A stretch of 64,000 nt of DNA from an uncultured Lachnospiraceae bacterium (GCA_944384015.1 CALWRT010000045.1:1-64000), one strand, 5' to 3'; shown: positions 11,511 through 20,863, numbered from the stretch's first letter. A program made the numbers and translations. Notes: generated by a model not told the origin, from the sequence alone.

Positions 11511-12308
11511 ATGGAATTTTTAGAGTTTACGGGGAAAACCGTAGATGACGCCCTTACAGAAGCACTTGTAAAATTAGGGACAACCAGTGATAAGATTGAA
11601 TATGAGGTTGTAGACAAAGGGAGCGCCGGTTTTTTGGGATTTAACAGCAAGCCGGCGAGAATAAGGGCAAGAAAAAAATATTCCATGGAGGAGAATGTAC
11701 GGGAATTTCTTCAGGGTGTATTTCATTGTATGAATATGCAGGTTGAAATAGAAATGGCATATTCAGAGGAAGAAGGTTCGTTGAATATCGAGCTTAAAGG
11801 CGACGATATGGGCGTTCTAATCGGCAAGAGGGGCCAGACATTAGACTCTCTTCAGTATTTGACAAGTCTTGTTGCGAATAAGAAATCGGAAAATTATGTA
11901 CGTGTCAAGATCGATACAGAAGATTATAGACAGAGAAGAAGGAGTACACTGGAAAATCTGGCTAAGAATATTGCTTTTAAGGTTAAAAAGACAAGAAAGC
12001 CAGTCGTCCTTGAGCCTATGAATCCATATGAGAGAAGGATTATTCATTCTGCCCTTCAAAATGACAAGTATGTGTGCACACACAGCGAAGGAGAAGAGCC
12101 ATATCGGAAGGTTATTGTTTCCCTTAAGAATGAATACAAAGAAGAGAAGAGAGGCGGACGCCGCGGGAATTATTCCAGAGGCGGGTACAGCCGAGGATAT
12201 TCCGCAAGAGGATATAAGAAGGATTCTTACAGAGAAGAAAAGAAAGATTTTTACGAGCGGGAAGAGGATACTGTACGGGAGAGTCAGACTACGTCAGAGA
12301 GTGAATAG
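11511..12308 (+). CDS. jag: RNA-binding protein Jag/KhpB (SpoIIIJ-associated)
   Basis: Three domains are visible: an N-terminal Jag domain (MEFLEFTGKTVDDALTEAL), a central KH domain with the loop GKRGQTLDSLQYL, and an R3H domain including YERRIIHSALQ near residue 170. A low-complexity tail rich in Arg, Gly and Tyr follows (repeated YSRGG/YSARG). The family partners with KhpA to bind RNA and affects cell division and elongation. A TTG at 11505 is only one base from the SD; the ATG at 11511, seven bases from GAGGGGG, is preferred. Confidence 0.93.
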   Translation: MEFLEFTGKTVDDALTEALVKLGTTSDKIEYEVVDKGSAGFLGFNSKPARIRARKKYSMEENVREFLQGVFHCMNMQVEIEMAYSEEEGSLNIELKGDDMGVLIGKRGQTLDSLQYLTSLVANKKSENYVRVKIDTEDYRQRRRSTLENLAKNIAFKVKKTRKPVVLEPMNPYERRIIHSALQNDKYVCTHSEGEEPYRKVIVSLKNEYKEEKRGGRRGNYSRGGYSRGYSARGYKKDSYREEKKDFYEREEDTVRESQTTSESE

Positions 12309-12319
12309 TGATTATGGAA

Positions 12320-12360
12320 AAGAGAAAAGGGAAGAGGATATCTTCTCTTTTCTCTTATAT
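12320..12360 (+). terminator. Hairpin between jag and mnmE
   Basis: AAGAGAAAAG (12320-12329) pairs with CTTTTCTCTT (12347-12356), and GAAGA pairs with TCTTC inside it. The descending arm is T-rich but no separate T run follows. It likely gives partial termination, so mnmE-mnmG-rsmG may be partly uncoupled from the rpmH operon. Confidence 0.5.
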
Positions 12361-12377
12361 ATAAAGGGGAATGATCG

Positions 12378-13751
12378 ATGGAAACGGATACAATAGCTGC
12401 CATAGCGACCGGGTTGTCTAACAGTGCAATTAGTATAGTAAGAATAAGCGGCAGAGACAGTATTAAAATTGCTGACAGTATCGTTTTTCTTGGAGATGGA
12501 AAATCTCTTGATCAATGTAAGACGCATACGGTTCATCATGGATGGATTTGTGATGGGAAAGAAATTATAGATGAAGTGTTGATTGTCTTCATGAAAGCCC
12601 CTCACACATATACGGGAGAAGATACGATAGAAATTAACTGTCATGGAGGAAGTTTTGTCACTGCCAGAATTTTAGAAACTGCGGTAAAATATGGGGCGAG
12701 ACCGGCTCAGCCAGGTGAATTTACAAAGAGGGCTTTCTTAAACGGTAAGATGGATTTATCTCAGGCAGAGGCCGTGGGAGATCTTATTTCTTCAAAGAAT
12801 GAATTAGCGCTCAAAAATTCTATTCGGCAGCTGAAGGGAAGTCTGAAGGGGAGTATTATCAAGATTCGGGAGGAAATCTTATATGAGATTGCTTTTATAG
12901 AATCTGCCCTGGACGATCCAGAACATATTAGCTTGGAAGGATATCCGGAGAGGCTGGATGCTATTGTGAAGAGGTTGTGCGCATGTCTGGAGAAGATGAT
13001 TGATACCTTTCACGAAGGAAAACTGGTAAAAGAAGGGATACAGACAGTGATTCTTGGAAGGCCCAATGCGGGAAAATCTTCTCTGATGAATATGCTGCTG
13101 GGAGAAGAGAGAGCGATCGTCACAGATATTGAGGGAACGACCAGGGATACGCTGGAGGCGCAAATAAACCTCAGAGGTATATTATTGAATATCGTAGATA
13201 CAGCCGGGATCAGGAAGACAGAAGATTTTGTTGAAAAAATTGGCGTCAGCAGGGCAATGAAGTCAGCAGAACAGGCAGATCTGATTATTTATGTAGCTGA
13301 TTCCTCAAGAGAACCGGATGCCGGAGATGAAGAAATTCTATCATTTATTAAGGATAAGCAGGCAGTCGTTCTGCTGAATAAGTCAGATTTAAGACCAGTG
13401 TACACGGAGGAGGAGCTGAGACAGAAGACATCCCATCCGGTAATCTCTTTTTCAGTGAAGGATGGAACGGGCATTGATCGGTTGGAGACGGAATTAGAGA
13501 GTATGTTTTTCCTAGGAAAGATTCAGCCGGATCAAGAGGTGCTCATTACAAATATACGCCATAAGAAGGAACTGAAAGAGGCTCTTGCGTCTCTGCACAG
13601 AGTTAAGAAGAGTATTGCGGATCATATGCCGGAAGATTTCTATTCTATTGATTTGACAGATGCTTATGAACATTTGGGATTTATATTGGGAGAATCTATA
13701 GGAGAAGACCTGGTTAATGAAATTTTCTCAAAATTTTGCATGGGAAAATAA
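12378..13751 (+). CDS. mnmE: tRNA uridine-5-carboxymethylaminomethyl GTPase MnmE
   Basis: MnmE works with MnmG to modify the wobble uridine of several tRNAs. At 457 aa it has an N-terminal folate-binding domain ([12 protein letters not shown]), a helical domain, an inserted G domain with P-loop GRPNAGKSS near residues 224-232, DTAG and NKSD motifs, and the C-terminal zinc/redox-type motif FCMGK, in which the usual Ile of CIGK is Met. It lies 14 bp before mnmG. Confidence 0.96.
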   Translation: METDTIAAIATGLSNSAISIVRISGRDSIKIADSIVFLGDGKSLDQCKTHTVHHGWICDGKEIIDEVLIVFMKAPHTYTGEDTIEINCHGGSFVTARILETAVKYGARPAQPGEFTKRAFLNGKMDLSQAEAVGDLISSKNELALKNSIRQLKGSLKGSIIKIREEILYEIAFIESALDDPEHISLEGYPERLDAIVKRLCACLEKMIDTFHEGKLVKEGIQTVILGRPNAGKSSLMNMLLGEERAIVTDIEGTTRDTLEAQINLRGILLNIVDTAGIRKTEDFVEKIGVSRAMKSAEQADLIIYVADSSREPDAGDEEILSFIKDKQAVVLLNKSDLRPVYTEEELRQKTSHPVISFSVKDGTGIDRLETELESMFFLGKIQPDQEVLITNIRHKKELKEALASLHRVKKSIADHMPEDFYSIDLTDAYEHLGFILGESIGEDLVNEIFSKFCMGK

Positions 13752-13765
13752 AAGGAGACATTACT

Positions 13766-15682
13766 ATGCAGGATAGATATGATATAATGAGCGAAAGCGG
13801 ATATGATATAGCAGTGATAGGAGCGGGGCATGCGGGATGTGAGGCTGCTCTTGCGTCGGCAAGGCTCGGACTTGAGACAATCCTGTTTACTGTCAGTATG
13901 GAGAACGTCGCCCTTATGCCATGTAATCCGAATATAGGGGGCAGTTCCAAAGGCCATATTGTGAGAGAGATTGATGCCCTTGGGGGAGAGATGGGCAAGA
14001 ATATTGACAAAACTTACATTCAGTCGAAGATGCTCAATCTGTCCAAGGGACCGGCGGTACATTCTTTGAGGGCGCAGGCGGACAAGGCTATGTACAGCCG
14101 CCAGATGAGAATGACATTGGAGAATACGGAACATTTGACATTAAAACAGGCAGAAGTGACAGAGATTGTTACAGCAGGGGATGAAGTAACAGGTGTCATA
14201 ATTGGAACCGGTATAAAATATAACTGCAAGGCTGTGATTATTTGTTCTGGTACCTATTTGAGAGCAAGATGCCTCTGCGGGGAGTCGATCACTTATACAG
14301 GTCCTAATGGACTGATGGCCGCGAATCATCTCTCAGATTGTCTGAAGTCTATGGGAATTCGTATGTACCGCTTTAAAACCGGCACGCCGGCCAGAATGGA
14401 TAAGAGGACGATTGATTTTGACAAGATGGAGGAACAGAAGGGAGATGAGAAGGTAAGGCCCTTCTCCTTCTCCAATAATCCAGAGGATATCGCCCGGGAA
14501 CAAGTTTCCTGCTGGCTTACTTATACAAATGAGGAGACTCACAGGGTTATAAAGGAGAATTTGCACAGATCTCCACTGTACGCTGGTGTCATTGAAGGAG
14601 TAGGGCCTAGGTACTGTCCGTCAATCGAGGATAAGGTCGTTCGCTTTGCAGACCGCAAGAGACATCAGGTATTTATTGAGCCTGAGGGAGAGTATACCAA
14701 TGAAATGTATGTAGGAGGAATGTCCAGCTCTCTCCCGGAAGATGTTCAGCTGAAGATGTATCATACCGTTCCAGGACTGGAACATGCCAAAATTGTCAGA
14801 AATGCCTATGCCATTGAGTACGACTGTATCGATGCGAGACAGTTGAATCCTACTTTGGAATTTAAGAAAATAAAAGGTCTCTTCAGCGCTGGACAATTTA
14901 ATGGAAGCTCTGGTTATGAGGAAGCGGCCGGGCAGGGACTGGTGGCTGGAATTAATGCCTCTATGAAGATTTTAGGAAGAGAAATGCTGGTTTTGGACAG
15001 GTCAGAATCTTATATCGGAGTGCTTATTGACGACCTTGTCACAAAAGAAAATAAAGAGCCGTACCGAATGATGACTTCTAGGGCAGAGTATCGGCTTCTT
15101 CTCAGACAGGATAACGCAGATTTGCGGCTGATGGAGAAAGGACATCAAGTAGGTCTTATCAGACACAGACAATATGAGAAGTTAATGGAAAAAGAGTCCT
15201 TGATCAGTCAGGAGATCGAGAGGGCAGAGCATACGAATATTGGTACGTCAGATGAGAAGGTAAAGGAGCTTTTGGCCGCATACGGAACGCAGGAATTAAA
15301 GTCTGGAACGACTATCGCCGAGTTAATCAGACGGCCAGAATTGGATTATGAGAAATTAGAGCCTATTGATCCCGAAAGGCCACATCTTCCCTGGGATGTA
15401 AAGGAACAGGTCAATATTAATATAAAATATGACGGATATATTAGACGTCAGAAAAAGCAAGTAGAGCAATTTAAGAAGATGGAAGAGAAAAAAATACCGG
15501 AGACGATTTGTTATGATGAAATTCCAAGTCTTCGCTTGGAGGCAAGACAAAAATTAAAAGAATTTTCTCCGATATCTATCGGACAGGCTTCCAGAATATC
15601 TGGAGTTACTCCGGCCGATATTGCGGTATTATTAGTTTATTTAGAAGCAAAACGAAGAATGGAGGATCATAGATATGAATAA
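13766..15682 (+). CDS. mnmG: tRNA uridine-5-carboxymethylaminomethyl FAD enzyme MnmG
   Basis: The FAD-dependent partner of MnmE. From this start it is 638 aa. It has the N-terminal dinucleotide-binding motif [13 protein letters not shown], the GidA signature segments [15 protein letters not shown] and [16 protein letters not shown], and the C-terminal helical domain that docks on MnmE. An in-frame ATG at 13736 overlaps mnmE; the ATG at 13766 has AAAGGAG eight bases upstream and is preferred. It overlaps rsmG by eight bases. Confidence 0.96.
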   Translation: MQDRYDIMSESGYDIAVIGAGHAGCEAALASARLGLETILFTVSMENVALMPCNPNIGGSSKGHIVREIDALGGEMGKNIDKTYIQSKMLNLSKGPAVHSLRAQADKAMYSRQMRMTLENTEHLTLKQAEVTEIVTAGDEVTGVIIGTGIKYNCKAVIICSGTYLRARCLCGESITYTGPNGLMAANHLSDCLKSMGIRMYRFKTGTPARMDKRTIDFDKMEEQKGDEKVRPFSFSNNPEDIAREQVSCWLTYTNEETHRVIKENLHRSPLYAGVIEGVGPRYCPSIEDKVVRFADRKRHQVFIEPEGEYTNEMYVGGMSSSLPEDVQLKMYHTVPGLEHAKIVRNAYAIEYDCIDARQLNPTLEFKKIKGLFSAGQFNGSSGYEEAAGQGLVAGINASMKILGREMLVLDRSESYIGVLIDDLVTKENKEPYRMMTSRAEYRLLLRQDNADLRLMEKGHQVGLIRHRQYEKLMEKESLISQEIERAEHTNIGTSDEKVKELLAAYGTQELKSGTTIAELIRRPELDYEKLEPIDPERPHLPWDVKEQVNINIKYDGYIRRQKKQVEQFKKMEEKKIPETICYDEIPSLRLEARQKLKEFSPISIGQASRISGVTPADIAVLLVYLEAKRRMEDHRYE

Positions 15683-16397
15683 AGAAGAAATTGTAAAATT
15701 TATGGAAGGGTTAGACATCCTCAATATATATCTTTCTGAAAATCAATATCGCCAGTTTCATAAGTTTTTTGACATGCTCTTGGAATGGAATGAAGTGATG
15801 AATCTTACCGCTATCACAGATGGGATCGAAATTGTACAGAAGCATTTTATTGACAGCTTAACGATAGTGAAGGCTTTGGATCCCATGGACATTGATCGTG
15901 TGATTGATGTAGGAACAGGAGCCGGATTTCCGGGGATTCCTATAAAAATTGCTTATCCTCATTTGGAGATGACGTTGGTGGATTCTCTGGAGAAACGTGT
16001 AAAGTTTTTAAATGAAGTAATAAAAGAATTGGGATTAAAGAATATTACATGTATTCACGGAAGAGCGGAAGACTTAGGACATGGGGAATTGAGAGAACAG
16101 TTTGATCTGTGTGTTTCTAGAGCAGTGGCAAATCTTGCTACACTGTCAGAATACTGTGTGCCATTTGTAAAGCCCAATGGGAATTTTGTGGCTTATAAAT
16201 CCGGAAATATGAATGAGGAACTGGCTGCGGCTAGAAATGCGGTTCATATGCTCGGCGGAGAAGTAAAACAGGAAATAGCCTTTTTCCTGCCAGGGACGGA
16301 TATTCCTCGTTCTCTTATCTGGATTGTAAAAGAAATGCGCACTCCTCAGATTTATCCGAGAAAAGCAGGTATACCATCAAAACAGCCAATAGAATAA
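15675..16397 (+). CDS. rsmG: 16S rRNA m7G527 methyltransferase RsmG
   Basis: RsmG methylates G527 (E. coli numbering) of 16S rRNA using S-adenosylmethionine. At 240 aa it has the SAM-binding motif [17 protein letters not shown] near residue 76 and the segment [16 protein letters not shown]. The ATG at 15675 has GGAGG nine bases upstream and overlaps the mnmG stop, so the two are translationally coupled. Confidence 0.96.
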   Translation: MNKEEIVKFMEGLDILNIYLSENQYRQFHKFFDMLLEWNEVMNLTAITDGIEIVQKHFIDSLTIVKALDPMDIDRVIDVGTGAGFPGIPIKIAYPHLEMTLVDSLEKRVKFLNEVIKELGLKNITCIHGRAEDLGHGELREQFDLCVSRAVANLATLSEYCVPFVKPNGNFVAYKSGNMNEELAAARNAVHMLGGEVKQEIAFFLPGTDIPRSLIWIVKEMRTPQIYPRKAGIPSKQPIE

Positions 16398-16410
16398 AGG
16401 AGTAGTGCTC

Positions 16411-17361
16411 ATGAAGAAGAGAAAACTTTGGAAATCAGTGGTCACATTAACAGGGACAACTATCGCAGGAATTGCTGTTATCAACAAATTTCTAAATGTG
16501 ACAGCCAGCAGGCTTCATCTATTGGATCGCCAGGAAGGAGAATACTATGATTGGCGGTTTGGTAAGATTTTTTATAGAAAAATAGGAGAGGGAGAACCAA
16601 TAGTTTTCATCCATACTCTAGATGCGGCGGTATCATCAAGGGAATGGTCAAGAATGGAAAAAGAACTTTCTAAAAATCACACGGTGTATTTGATTGATTT
16701 GCTTGGCTGCGGAAAGTCAGATAAACCTAAATTGACCTATACCAACTACTTGTATGTACAGCTGCTCACAGATTTTATAAATAATGTCGTGAAAAGGCCG
16801 GCAGATATCATTGTGTCAGGAAATTCTGCAAGCTTTGTTATTATGACTTGTAATATTGACAGTAAATTGTTCCGACGCATATTCATCTTTAATCCGATAC
16901 CTTTGCAGGAAGGGCAGAAAATTCCAACTGCAGGGCTGAAATGTATGAAAAAGCTTATTGAGTTTCCTGTGATAGGAACACTGCTCTATAATATTTTATA
17001 TAGCAAAGGCCATATGGAGAAGAGACTTATTGAAAGATATATGTATTTTGGATATATGGATTCAGATGTGTTAGATGTATATTATGAGAGTGCCCACAGT
17101 CAGGAAGAATGCGGAAAATATCTATTTTCCAGTATGAAGGCAAATTACCTGAATATAAATTTTGCATCGGCCTTGAAAAATATAGATAACAGTATGTTTA
17201 TTTTCATTGGTGAGAATTGTCTTGATAAGGAAAAGCTAGTCGAGTCCTATCTTATGTGTAATCCTGCAATTGAAATTGTTACGGTGCATCATGCAAAAAA
17301 CTATGTACAGCTGGAACAGCCGAATCGATGTCTGAATCAAATTGCAATTTATATGGACTGA
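16411..17361 (+). CDS. Alpha/beta hydrolase-fold protein, membrane-anchored
   Basis: A 316-aa protein with an N-terminal hydrophobic segment (SVVTLTGTTIAGIAVINKF) that probably anchors it, followed by an alpha/beta hydrolase core. EPIVFIHTL is the oxyanion strand, YLIDLLGCGKSDKP the typical loop, and the nucleophile elbow reads SGNSAS rather than the common GxSxG. The substrate cannot be inferred. A GTG at 16405 is too close to AAAGGAG; the ATG at 16411, eight bases away, is chosen. It follows rsmG by 13 bp and precedes the parS region. Confidence 0.75.
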   Translation: MKKRKLWKSVVTLTGTTIAGIAVINKFLNVTASRLHLLDRQEGEYYDWRFGKIFYRKIGEGEPIVFIHTLDAAVSSREWSRMEKELSKNHTVYLIDLLGCGKSDKPKLTYTNYLYVQLLTDFINNVVKRPADIIVSGNSASFVIMTCNIDSKLFRRIFIFNPIPLQEGQKIPTAGLKCMKKLIEFPVIGTLLYNILYSKGHMEKRLIERYMYFGYMDSDVLDVYYESAHSQEECGKYLFSSMKANYLNINFASALKNIDNSMFIFIGENCLDKEKLVESYLMCNPAIEIVTVHHAKNYVQLEQPNRCLNQIAIYMD

Positions 17362-17371
17362 GAGCATGGAA

Positions 17372-17387
17372 TGTTTCACGTGAAACA
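17372..17387. promoter_or_regulatory. parS site 1
   Basis: A perfect 16-bp parS palindrome, TGTTTCACGTGAAACA, the ParB nucleation site of Firmicutes. It lies just after the alpha/beta hydrolase gene and 660 bp before parA. Confidence 0.96.
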
Positions 17388-17402
17388 AAAAAATATAAAA
17401 GG

Positions 17403-17431
17403 GAGGTGGATTTATCCACCTCTTCTTTTCA
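17403..17431. terminator. Hairpin terminator after the mnmE-rsmG operon
   Basis: GAGGTGGA (17403-17410) pairs perfectly with TCCACCTC (17415-17422) around a four-base loop and is followed by TTCTTTTC. The opposite strand also has a T-rich tract after the stem, so it may work in both directions. Confidence 0.8.
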
Positions 17432-17697
17432 TTTTAGTCAAAGAGCAGCAAGAGAATACATATATCACATTTGATAATGATGACGATACTTGATTAGCAG
17501 ACATCGAAATGGAATATAAAGCATTTTAGAGACAGATAAAGGCCCATCTATTTACAGAAAATCTACAGTTTAATAAACTTTCTATTTTACATCCTGCCTG
17601 TCGATTGACATGTCTATTTTTATAGATAAAAGTTATATTACTTAATCAGTATACCTGCCGAGGCAAATATATTTTGAAACTAAACGGATACATTTGT

Positions 17698-17858
17698 AGA
17701 AAGCCCATAAATGGCTGCGCACTAAGTGCTCCCGCCATTTGTCCCCATTCGCAATCCATCCTATCATCCTACTTGCTCATGGGGATAACGTCTCGAAAGC
17801 ATAGACAACCCGGTCTGCAAGCAGCCCGTATTGCCTCTGCTTTGAGACTGGGCTTTCT
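17698..17858 (-). repeat. Structured interspersed repeat, copy B (minus orientation)
   Basis: This 161-bp block matches the reverse complement of the element at 20581-20749 over most of its length. Conserved parts include the segments with AAAGCAGAGGC, ATGAGCAAG, GGATTGCGAAT and ATGGCGGGAGCAC. Its ends form a perfect 9-bp inverted repeat, AGAAAGCCC/GGGCTTTCT, different in sequence from the ends of the other copy but again complementary. The short open frame 17674-17883 over it is not credible as a protein. It lies between the two parS sites. Confidence 0.8.
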
Positions 17859-17895
17859 GGCATTTTGTATATTTTTTACCTAATTTTATAAAAAA

Positions 17896-17911
17896 TGTTT
17901 CACGTGAAACA
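17896..17911. promoter_or_regulatory. parS site 2
   Basis: A second perfect TGTTTCACGTGAAACA palindrome, 135 bp before the parA start and immediately upstream of a candidate parA promoter. Confidence 0.96.
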
Positions 17912-18046
17912 TCTGGATTAAATAGCATAATAGTGATATAATTCCATTAGTGTTTAATTTATTGTTACGCGTCATAGTTAAAATTAGAAAACAAAATGAA
18001 AAAGTAAGATCAAAAGCTTATAATTAAGGAAGGTAGTATTTCTGAT

Positions 18047-18811
18047 ATGGGGAGAACAATCGCTATTGCTAATCAGAAAGGCGGCGTTGGAAAGACAACG
18101 ACAGCTATTAATCTCTCAGCAGCTTTGGCTGAAAAAGGGAAAAAGGTTCTTACAATCGACTTAGATCCACAAGGCAATACAACAAGTGGATTAGGCGTAG
18201 ATAAAAATAAATGTAAATATACAATATACGAATTAATGTTGGATGAGTGTTCAATCAAACAATGTATACGCTCAAATGTATATGATAATTTGTACTTACT
18301 CCCTTCCAATGTTAATCTTGCGGCTGCGGAGATTGAATTAATTGGTATCAAAGATAAAGAATATATTTTAAGAAAAGAAGTGGAGTGGATAAAAGATGAT
18401 TATGATTATATTATTATTGACTGCCCCCCTTCTCTTAATATGCTTACTGTTAATGCAATGACAACAGCAGATACGGTGATTGTTCCAATCCAATGTGAGT
18501 ATTATGCGCTGGAAGGACTATCACAGCTCCTTCATACGATTCATCTTGTTAAGGAGAGACTAAATCCACAATTGGAGGTGGAGGGAGTCGTATTCACAAT
18601 GTACGATGCGAGAACAAACTTGTCGCTTCAAGTAGTAGAAAATGTCAAGAACCACCTTCACCAGCAGATATATAAAACAATTATACCGAGAAACGTGAAG
18701 CTTGCAGAGGCTCCTAGTTACGGCCTACCGATAACGATTTACGACAGTAAGTCTGCGGGGGCCGAAAGCTATAGACAGTTGGCAGATGAAGTAATTCATT
18801 ATCATCAATAA
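18047..18811 (+). CDS. parA: Chromosome partitioning ATPase ParA/Soj
   Basis: A 254-aa deviant-Walker ATPase that with ParB and parS segregates origins and, in Bacillus, also controls DnaA. The deviant Walker A motif is KGGVGKTTT near residues 11-19, Walker A' is LTIDLDPQGNTT, and Walker B is YIIIDCPPSLN. GGAAGG lies upstream of the ATG. It is followed closely by parB. Confidence 0.97.
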   Translation: MGRTIAIANQKGGVGKTTTAINLSAALAEKGKKVLTIDLDPQGNTTSGLGVDKNKCKYTIYELMLDECSIKQCIRSNVYDNLYLLPSNVNLAAAEIELIGIKDKEYILRKEVEWIKDDYDYIIIDCPPSLNMLTVNAMTTADTVIVPIQCEYYALEGLSQLLHTIHLVKERLNPQLEVEGVVFTMYDARTNLSLQVVENVKNHLHQQIYKTIIPRNVKLAEAPSYGLPITIYDSKSAGAESYRQLADEVIHYHQ

Positions 18812-18831
18812 TATAGAAAGTGAGAATACAT

Positions 18832-19737
18832 ATGGCAGTCAGAAAAAAAGGCGGGTTGGGTAAGGGACTGGATTCTCTTATTCCATTGAATAATACGGTG
18901 GATGATACGAGGGATAACTCAGAAGGGCGGGCAGAACAGCCTGAACCGGATACTTATCTGAGATTGTCTGAGGTAGAACCGAATAGGGGTCAGCCTAGAA
19001 AAAAGTTTGACGAGGATGCTCTTCAGGAACTTGCAGATTCTATTAAACAATTTGGAATTATTCAGCCCATTATTGTACAGAAGAGAGAAGATTATTATGA
19101 GATTATCGCAGGGGAGAGAAGATGGAGGGCAGCAAAACTCGCTGGACTGAAGAAGGTCCCTGTTATCATTCGCGACTATACTGACCAGGAAATTGTAGAA
19201 ATTTCATTAATTGAGAATATACAGAGGGAAAATCTGAACCCAATTGAGGAAGCACAGGCCTATAAAAGATTATTAGAAGAATTCCATTTGAAGCAGGATG
19301 AAGTTGCTGAGAGAGTGTCCAAAAGCAGAACAGCAGTAACAAATTCTATGCGTCTGTTGAAGTTGGACGAACGAGTTCAGCAGATGGTTATTGATGAGAT
19401 GATCAGCACCGGTCATGCACGGGCTATATTGGCTCTTGAGAACAAAGATATCCAATACTCCACGGCAATGCAGGTTTTTGATCAGAAATTGAGTGTAAGA
19501 GAGACTGAAAAGTTAGTAAAGAAAATAGGGACGGAAAAACCGGAAAAAGCAGTCAATGAGACAGCAAACGATTTTGTCTATAAGGATATGGAAGAAAAAA
19601 TAAGAAATATTTTTGGTACGAAGGTTTACGTAAATCATAAAAGAAATAATAAGGGAAAGATAGAAATTGAATACTATTCTAAGGAAGAATTGGAGAGAAT
19701 CTATGATCTTCTCATTTCCGTATCACAGCGGGGATAA
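18832..19737 (+). CDS. parB: Chromosome partitioning protein ParB/Spo0J
   Basis: ParB is the CTP-dependent clamp that loads at parS. The protein is 301 aa. It has the N-terminal KKGGLGKGLDSLIP segment, the ParB/Srx nucleotide-binding motif IAGERRWRAAKLAG and LIENIQRENLNPIEEA, a helix-turn-helix (LKQDEVAERVSKSRTAVTNSMRLL) and a C-terminal dimerisation domain. A GTG at 18820 is possible, but the ATG at 18832 gives the canonical N-terminus and a better SD spacing. Confidence 0.96.
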   Translation: MAVRKKGGLGKGLDSLIPLNNTVDDTRDNSEGRAEQPEPDTYLRLSEVEPNRGQPRKKFDEDALQELADSIKQFGIIQPIIVQKREDYYEIIAGERRWRAAKLAGLKKVPVIIRDYTDQEIVEISLIENIQRENLNPIEEAQAYKRLLEEFHLKQDEVAERVSKSRTAVTNSMRLLKLDERVQQMVIDEMISTGHARAILALENKDIQYSTAMQVFDQKLSVRETEKLVKKIGTEKPEKAVNETANDFVYKDMEEKIRNIFGTKVYVNHKRNNKGKIEIEYYSKEELERIYDLLISVSQRG

Positions 19738-19754
19738 TATACTTTAAGGAGGAA

Positions 19755-20345
19755 ATGGAAACAGTGAACAGTCCGATATTAGAGATGATAGGAATTGATC
19801 CGGCAGTCTGGTTTATCGTCTTGCTGGTTATGATATTGATTTTATTGATAATGGTAATCGTCTGCATGTCCAAGCTAAGCAATACCAACAGAAGATTAGA
19901 TGAATTAATGAGAGGACGAGACGCAGAGAGCTTAGAGGATACGATCGTAGACTTGATCGCAGAGATTGATCGGCTAAAAGCATCTGACGCGCAGAAGCGC
20001 AGGGAATTGAAGCGAATTAACGATAATTTGATGATAACCTATCAGAAGCAGGGAATTGTAAAGTATGATGCTTTTCAGGAAATGGGAGGCAAGCTTAGCT
20101 TTGCCCTAGCTCTGCTTGACAAAAATAATAATGGATTTGTCATCAATTCTATTCACAGCCGGGAAGGCTGTTATACATATATAAAGGAAATTGTAAAGGG
20201 CGAGTCCTATATTCTTCTAGGGGAAGAAGAACGTCAGGCGCTGGCAAAAGCTGTAGACGAGGAAGACCTGATGGAAGATTTGAAAGAATTCAAAGAACTG
20301 GATAAAAAATCAAAGGATAAGAAAAAAAGAGAAAAGCAAGATTAA
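19755..20345 (+). CDS. DUF4446 family membrane-anchored coiled-coil protein
   Basis: A 196-aa protein with one N-terminal membrane helix (WFIVLLVMILILLIMVIVCM), a coiled-coil segment near residues 45-90 and a compact C-terminal domain (YDAFQEMGGKLSFALALLD), typical of DUF4446, whose function is unknown. The ATG at 19755 is only two bases from AAGGAGG; the GTG at 19764 (MNSPILEMIG) is eleven bases away and may be the true start. Its Lys-rich end includes a run of seven A, after which another frame stays open (see Findings). It follows parB by 17 bp. Confidence 0.85.
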   Translation: METVNSPILEMIGIDPAVWFIVLLVMILILLIMVIVCMSKLSNTNRRLDELMRGRDAESLEDTIVDLIAEIDRLKASDAQKRRELKRINDNLMITYQKQGIVKYDAFQEMGGKLSFALALLDKNNNGFVINSIHSREGCYTYIKEIVKGESYILLGEEERQALAKAVDEEDLMEDLKEFKELDKKSKDKKKREKQD

Positions 20346-20580
20346 GAGGAAAAAGCAATCAAGCGGGAAATTGGTTGTCAAAAGTAAAGTTAACAATAAT
20401 AAGGAAGTATATAGTAATAAAACACAGCAATTGAGCACGTCTAATCAGAAAGCTGTATCTACAGCGACTTCCGCCGCTTTGCAAAACGTAGTTCATCAAA
20501 GGGTTATGGCTAAACTGCTGCAATAAAATGGCAATTACAGGTAAGGAAGCCTTGAAAAGAAAAATATAAAAGAATATAAT

Positions 20581-20749
20581 ACTATAAAAGCCCAGTCACA
20601 AAGCAGAGGCGGAAGGACTGCAGGCAGTCCAAGACGGCTATGCTTATGGGACGCTTACCCAAATGAGCAAGAAGGCCGACAGGCCGGATTGCGAATAGGG
20701 TATGAATGGCGGGAGCACATAGTGCGAAGCCATTCAAGGCTTTTATAGT
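20581..20749 (+). repeat. Structured interspersed repeat, copy A
   Basis: A 169-bp element bounded by a perfect 12-bp terminal inverted repeat, ACTATAAAAGCC/GGCTTTTATAGT, with TAAT directly on both outer flanks (a possible 4-bp target duplication). Internal hairpins: GGACTGC/GCAGTCC (near 20608-20623), GGCC/GGCC (near 20672-20684) and GCAC/GTGC nested within ATGGC/GCCAT (near 20705-20732). Copy B at 17698-17858 keeps the layout but changes stem sequences in a compensatory way. It could be a MITE-like repeat or a structured RNA. Confidence 0.8.
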
Positions 20750-20758
20750 TAATCCAGA

Positions 20759-20812
20759 CACCCAGTCACAAAGCAGAGGCGGAAGGACTGCAGGCAGTCC
20801 AAGACGGCTATG
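20759..20812 (+). repeat. Truncated repeat, copy C, in the serS leader
   Basis: These 54 bases repeat the 5' part of copy A almost exactly, from CCCAGTCACAAAGC through the GGACTGC/GCAGTCC hairpin to GACGGCTATG, then diverge. It lies about 50 bases before serS and would be inside the serS leader transcript. Confidence 0.85.
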
Positions 20813-20863
20813 TTCACGCTTCTTGAAGAAAGATGAAAACATATAATCAGCAGGAGGATTCCC

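Larger units (their letters stand above)
17362..18046. other. parS-bearing intergenic region
   Basis: This 685-bp stretch has no supported gene. It holds parS site 1, a terminator, about 250 bp of A/T-rich sequence with no recognised signal (17440-17690), the structured repeat copy B, parS site 2 and a possible parA promoter. That promoter is TGGATT (17914-17919) and TATAAT (17937-17942) with a 17-base spacer. It starts three bases after parS site 2, so ParB bound there could affect parA transcription. Confidence 0.7.
20346..20863. other. Intergenic region before serS
   Basis: This 518-bp gap holds, in order, a 180-base open stretch in the frame starting at 20344 (no good start codon, ends TAA at 20524-20526), the structured repeat copy A (20581-20749), a truncated copy C (20759-20812) and the serS ribosome binding site. 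No T-box consensus was found, although serS genes in Firmicutes often have one. Confidence 0.65.

Noticed and set aside
17674-17883. 69-aa open frame in the parS region
   Set aside because: It covers the structured repeat copy B and reads as a chance frame; the same repeat gives unrelated frames at 20582-20842.
20346-20863. T-box riboswitch before serS
   Set aside because: No T-box consensus sequence or terminator/antiterminator pair was found; the structured parts are explained by the repeat copies.
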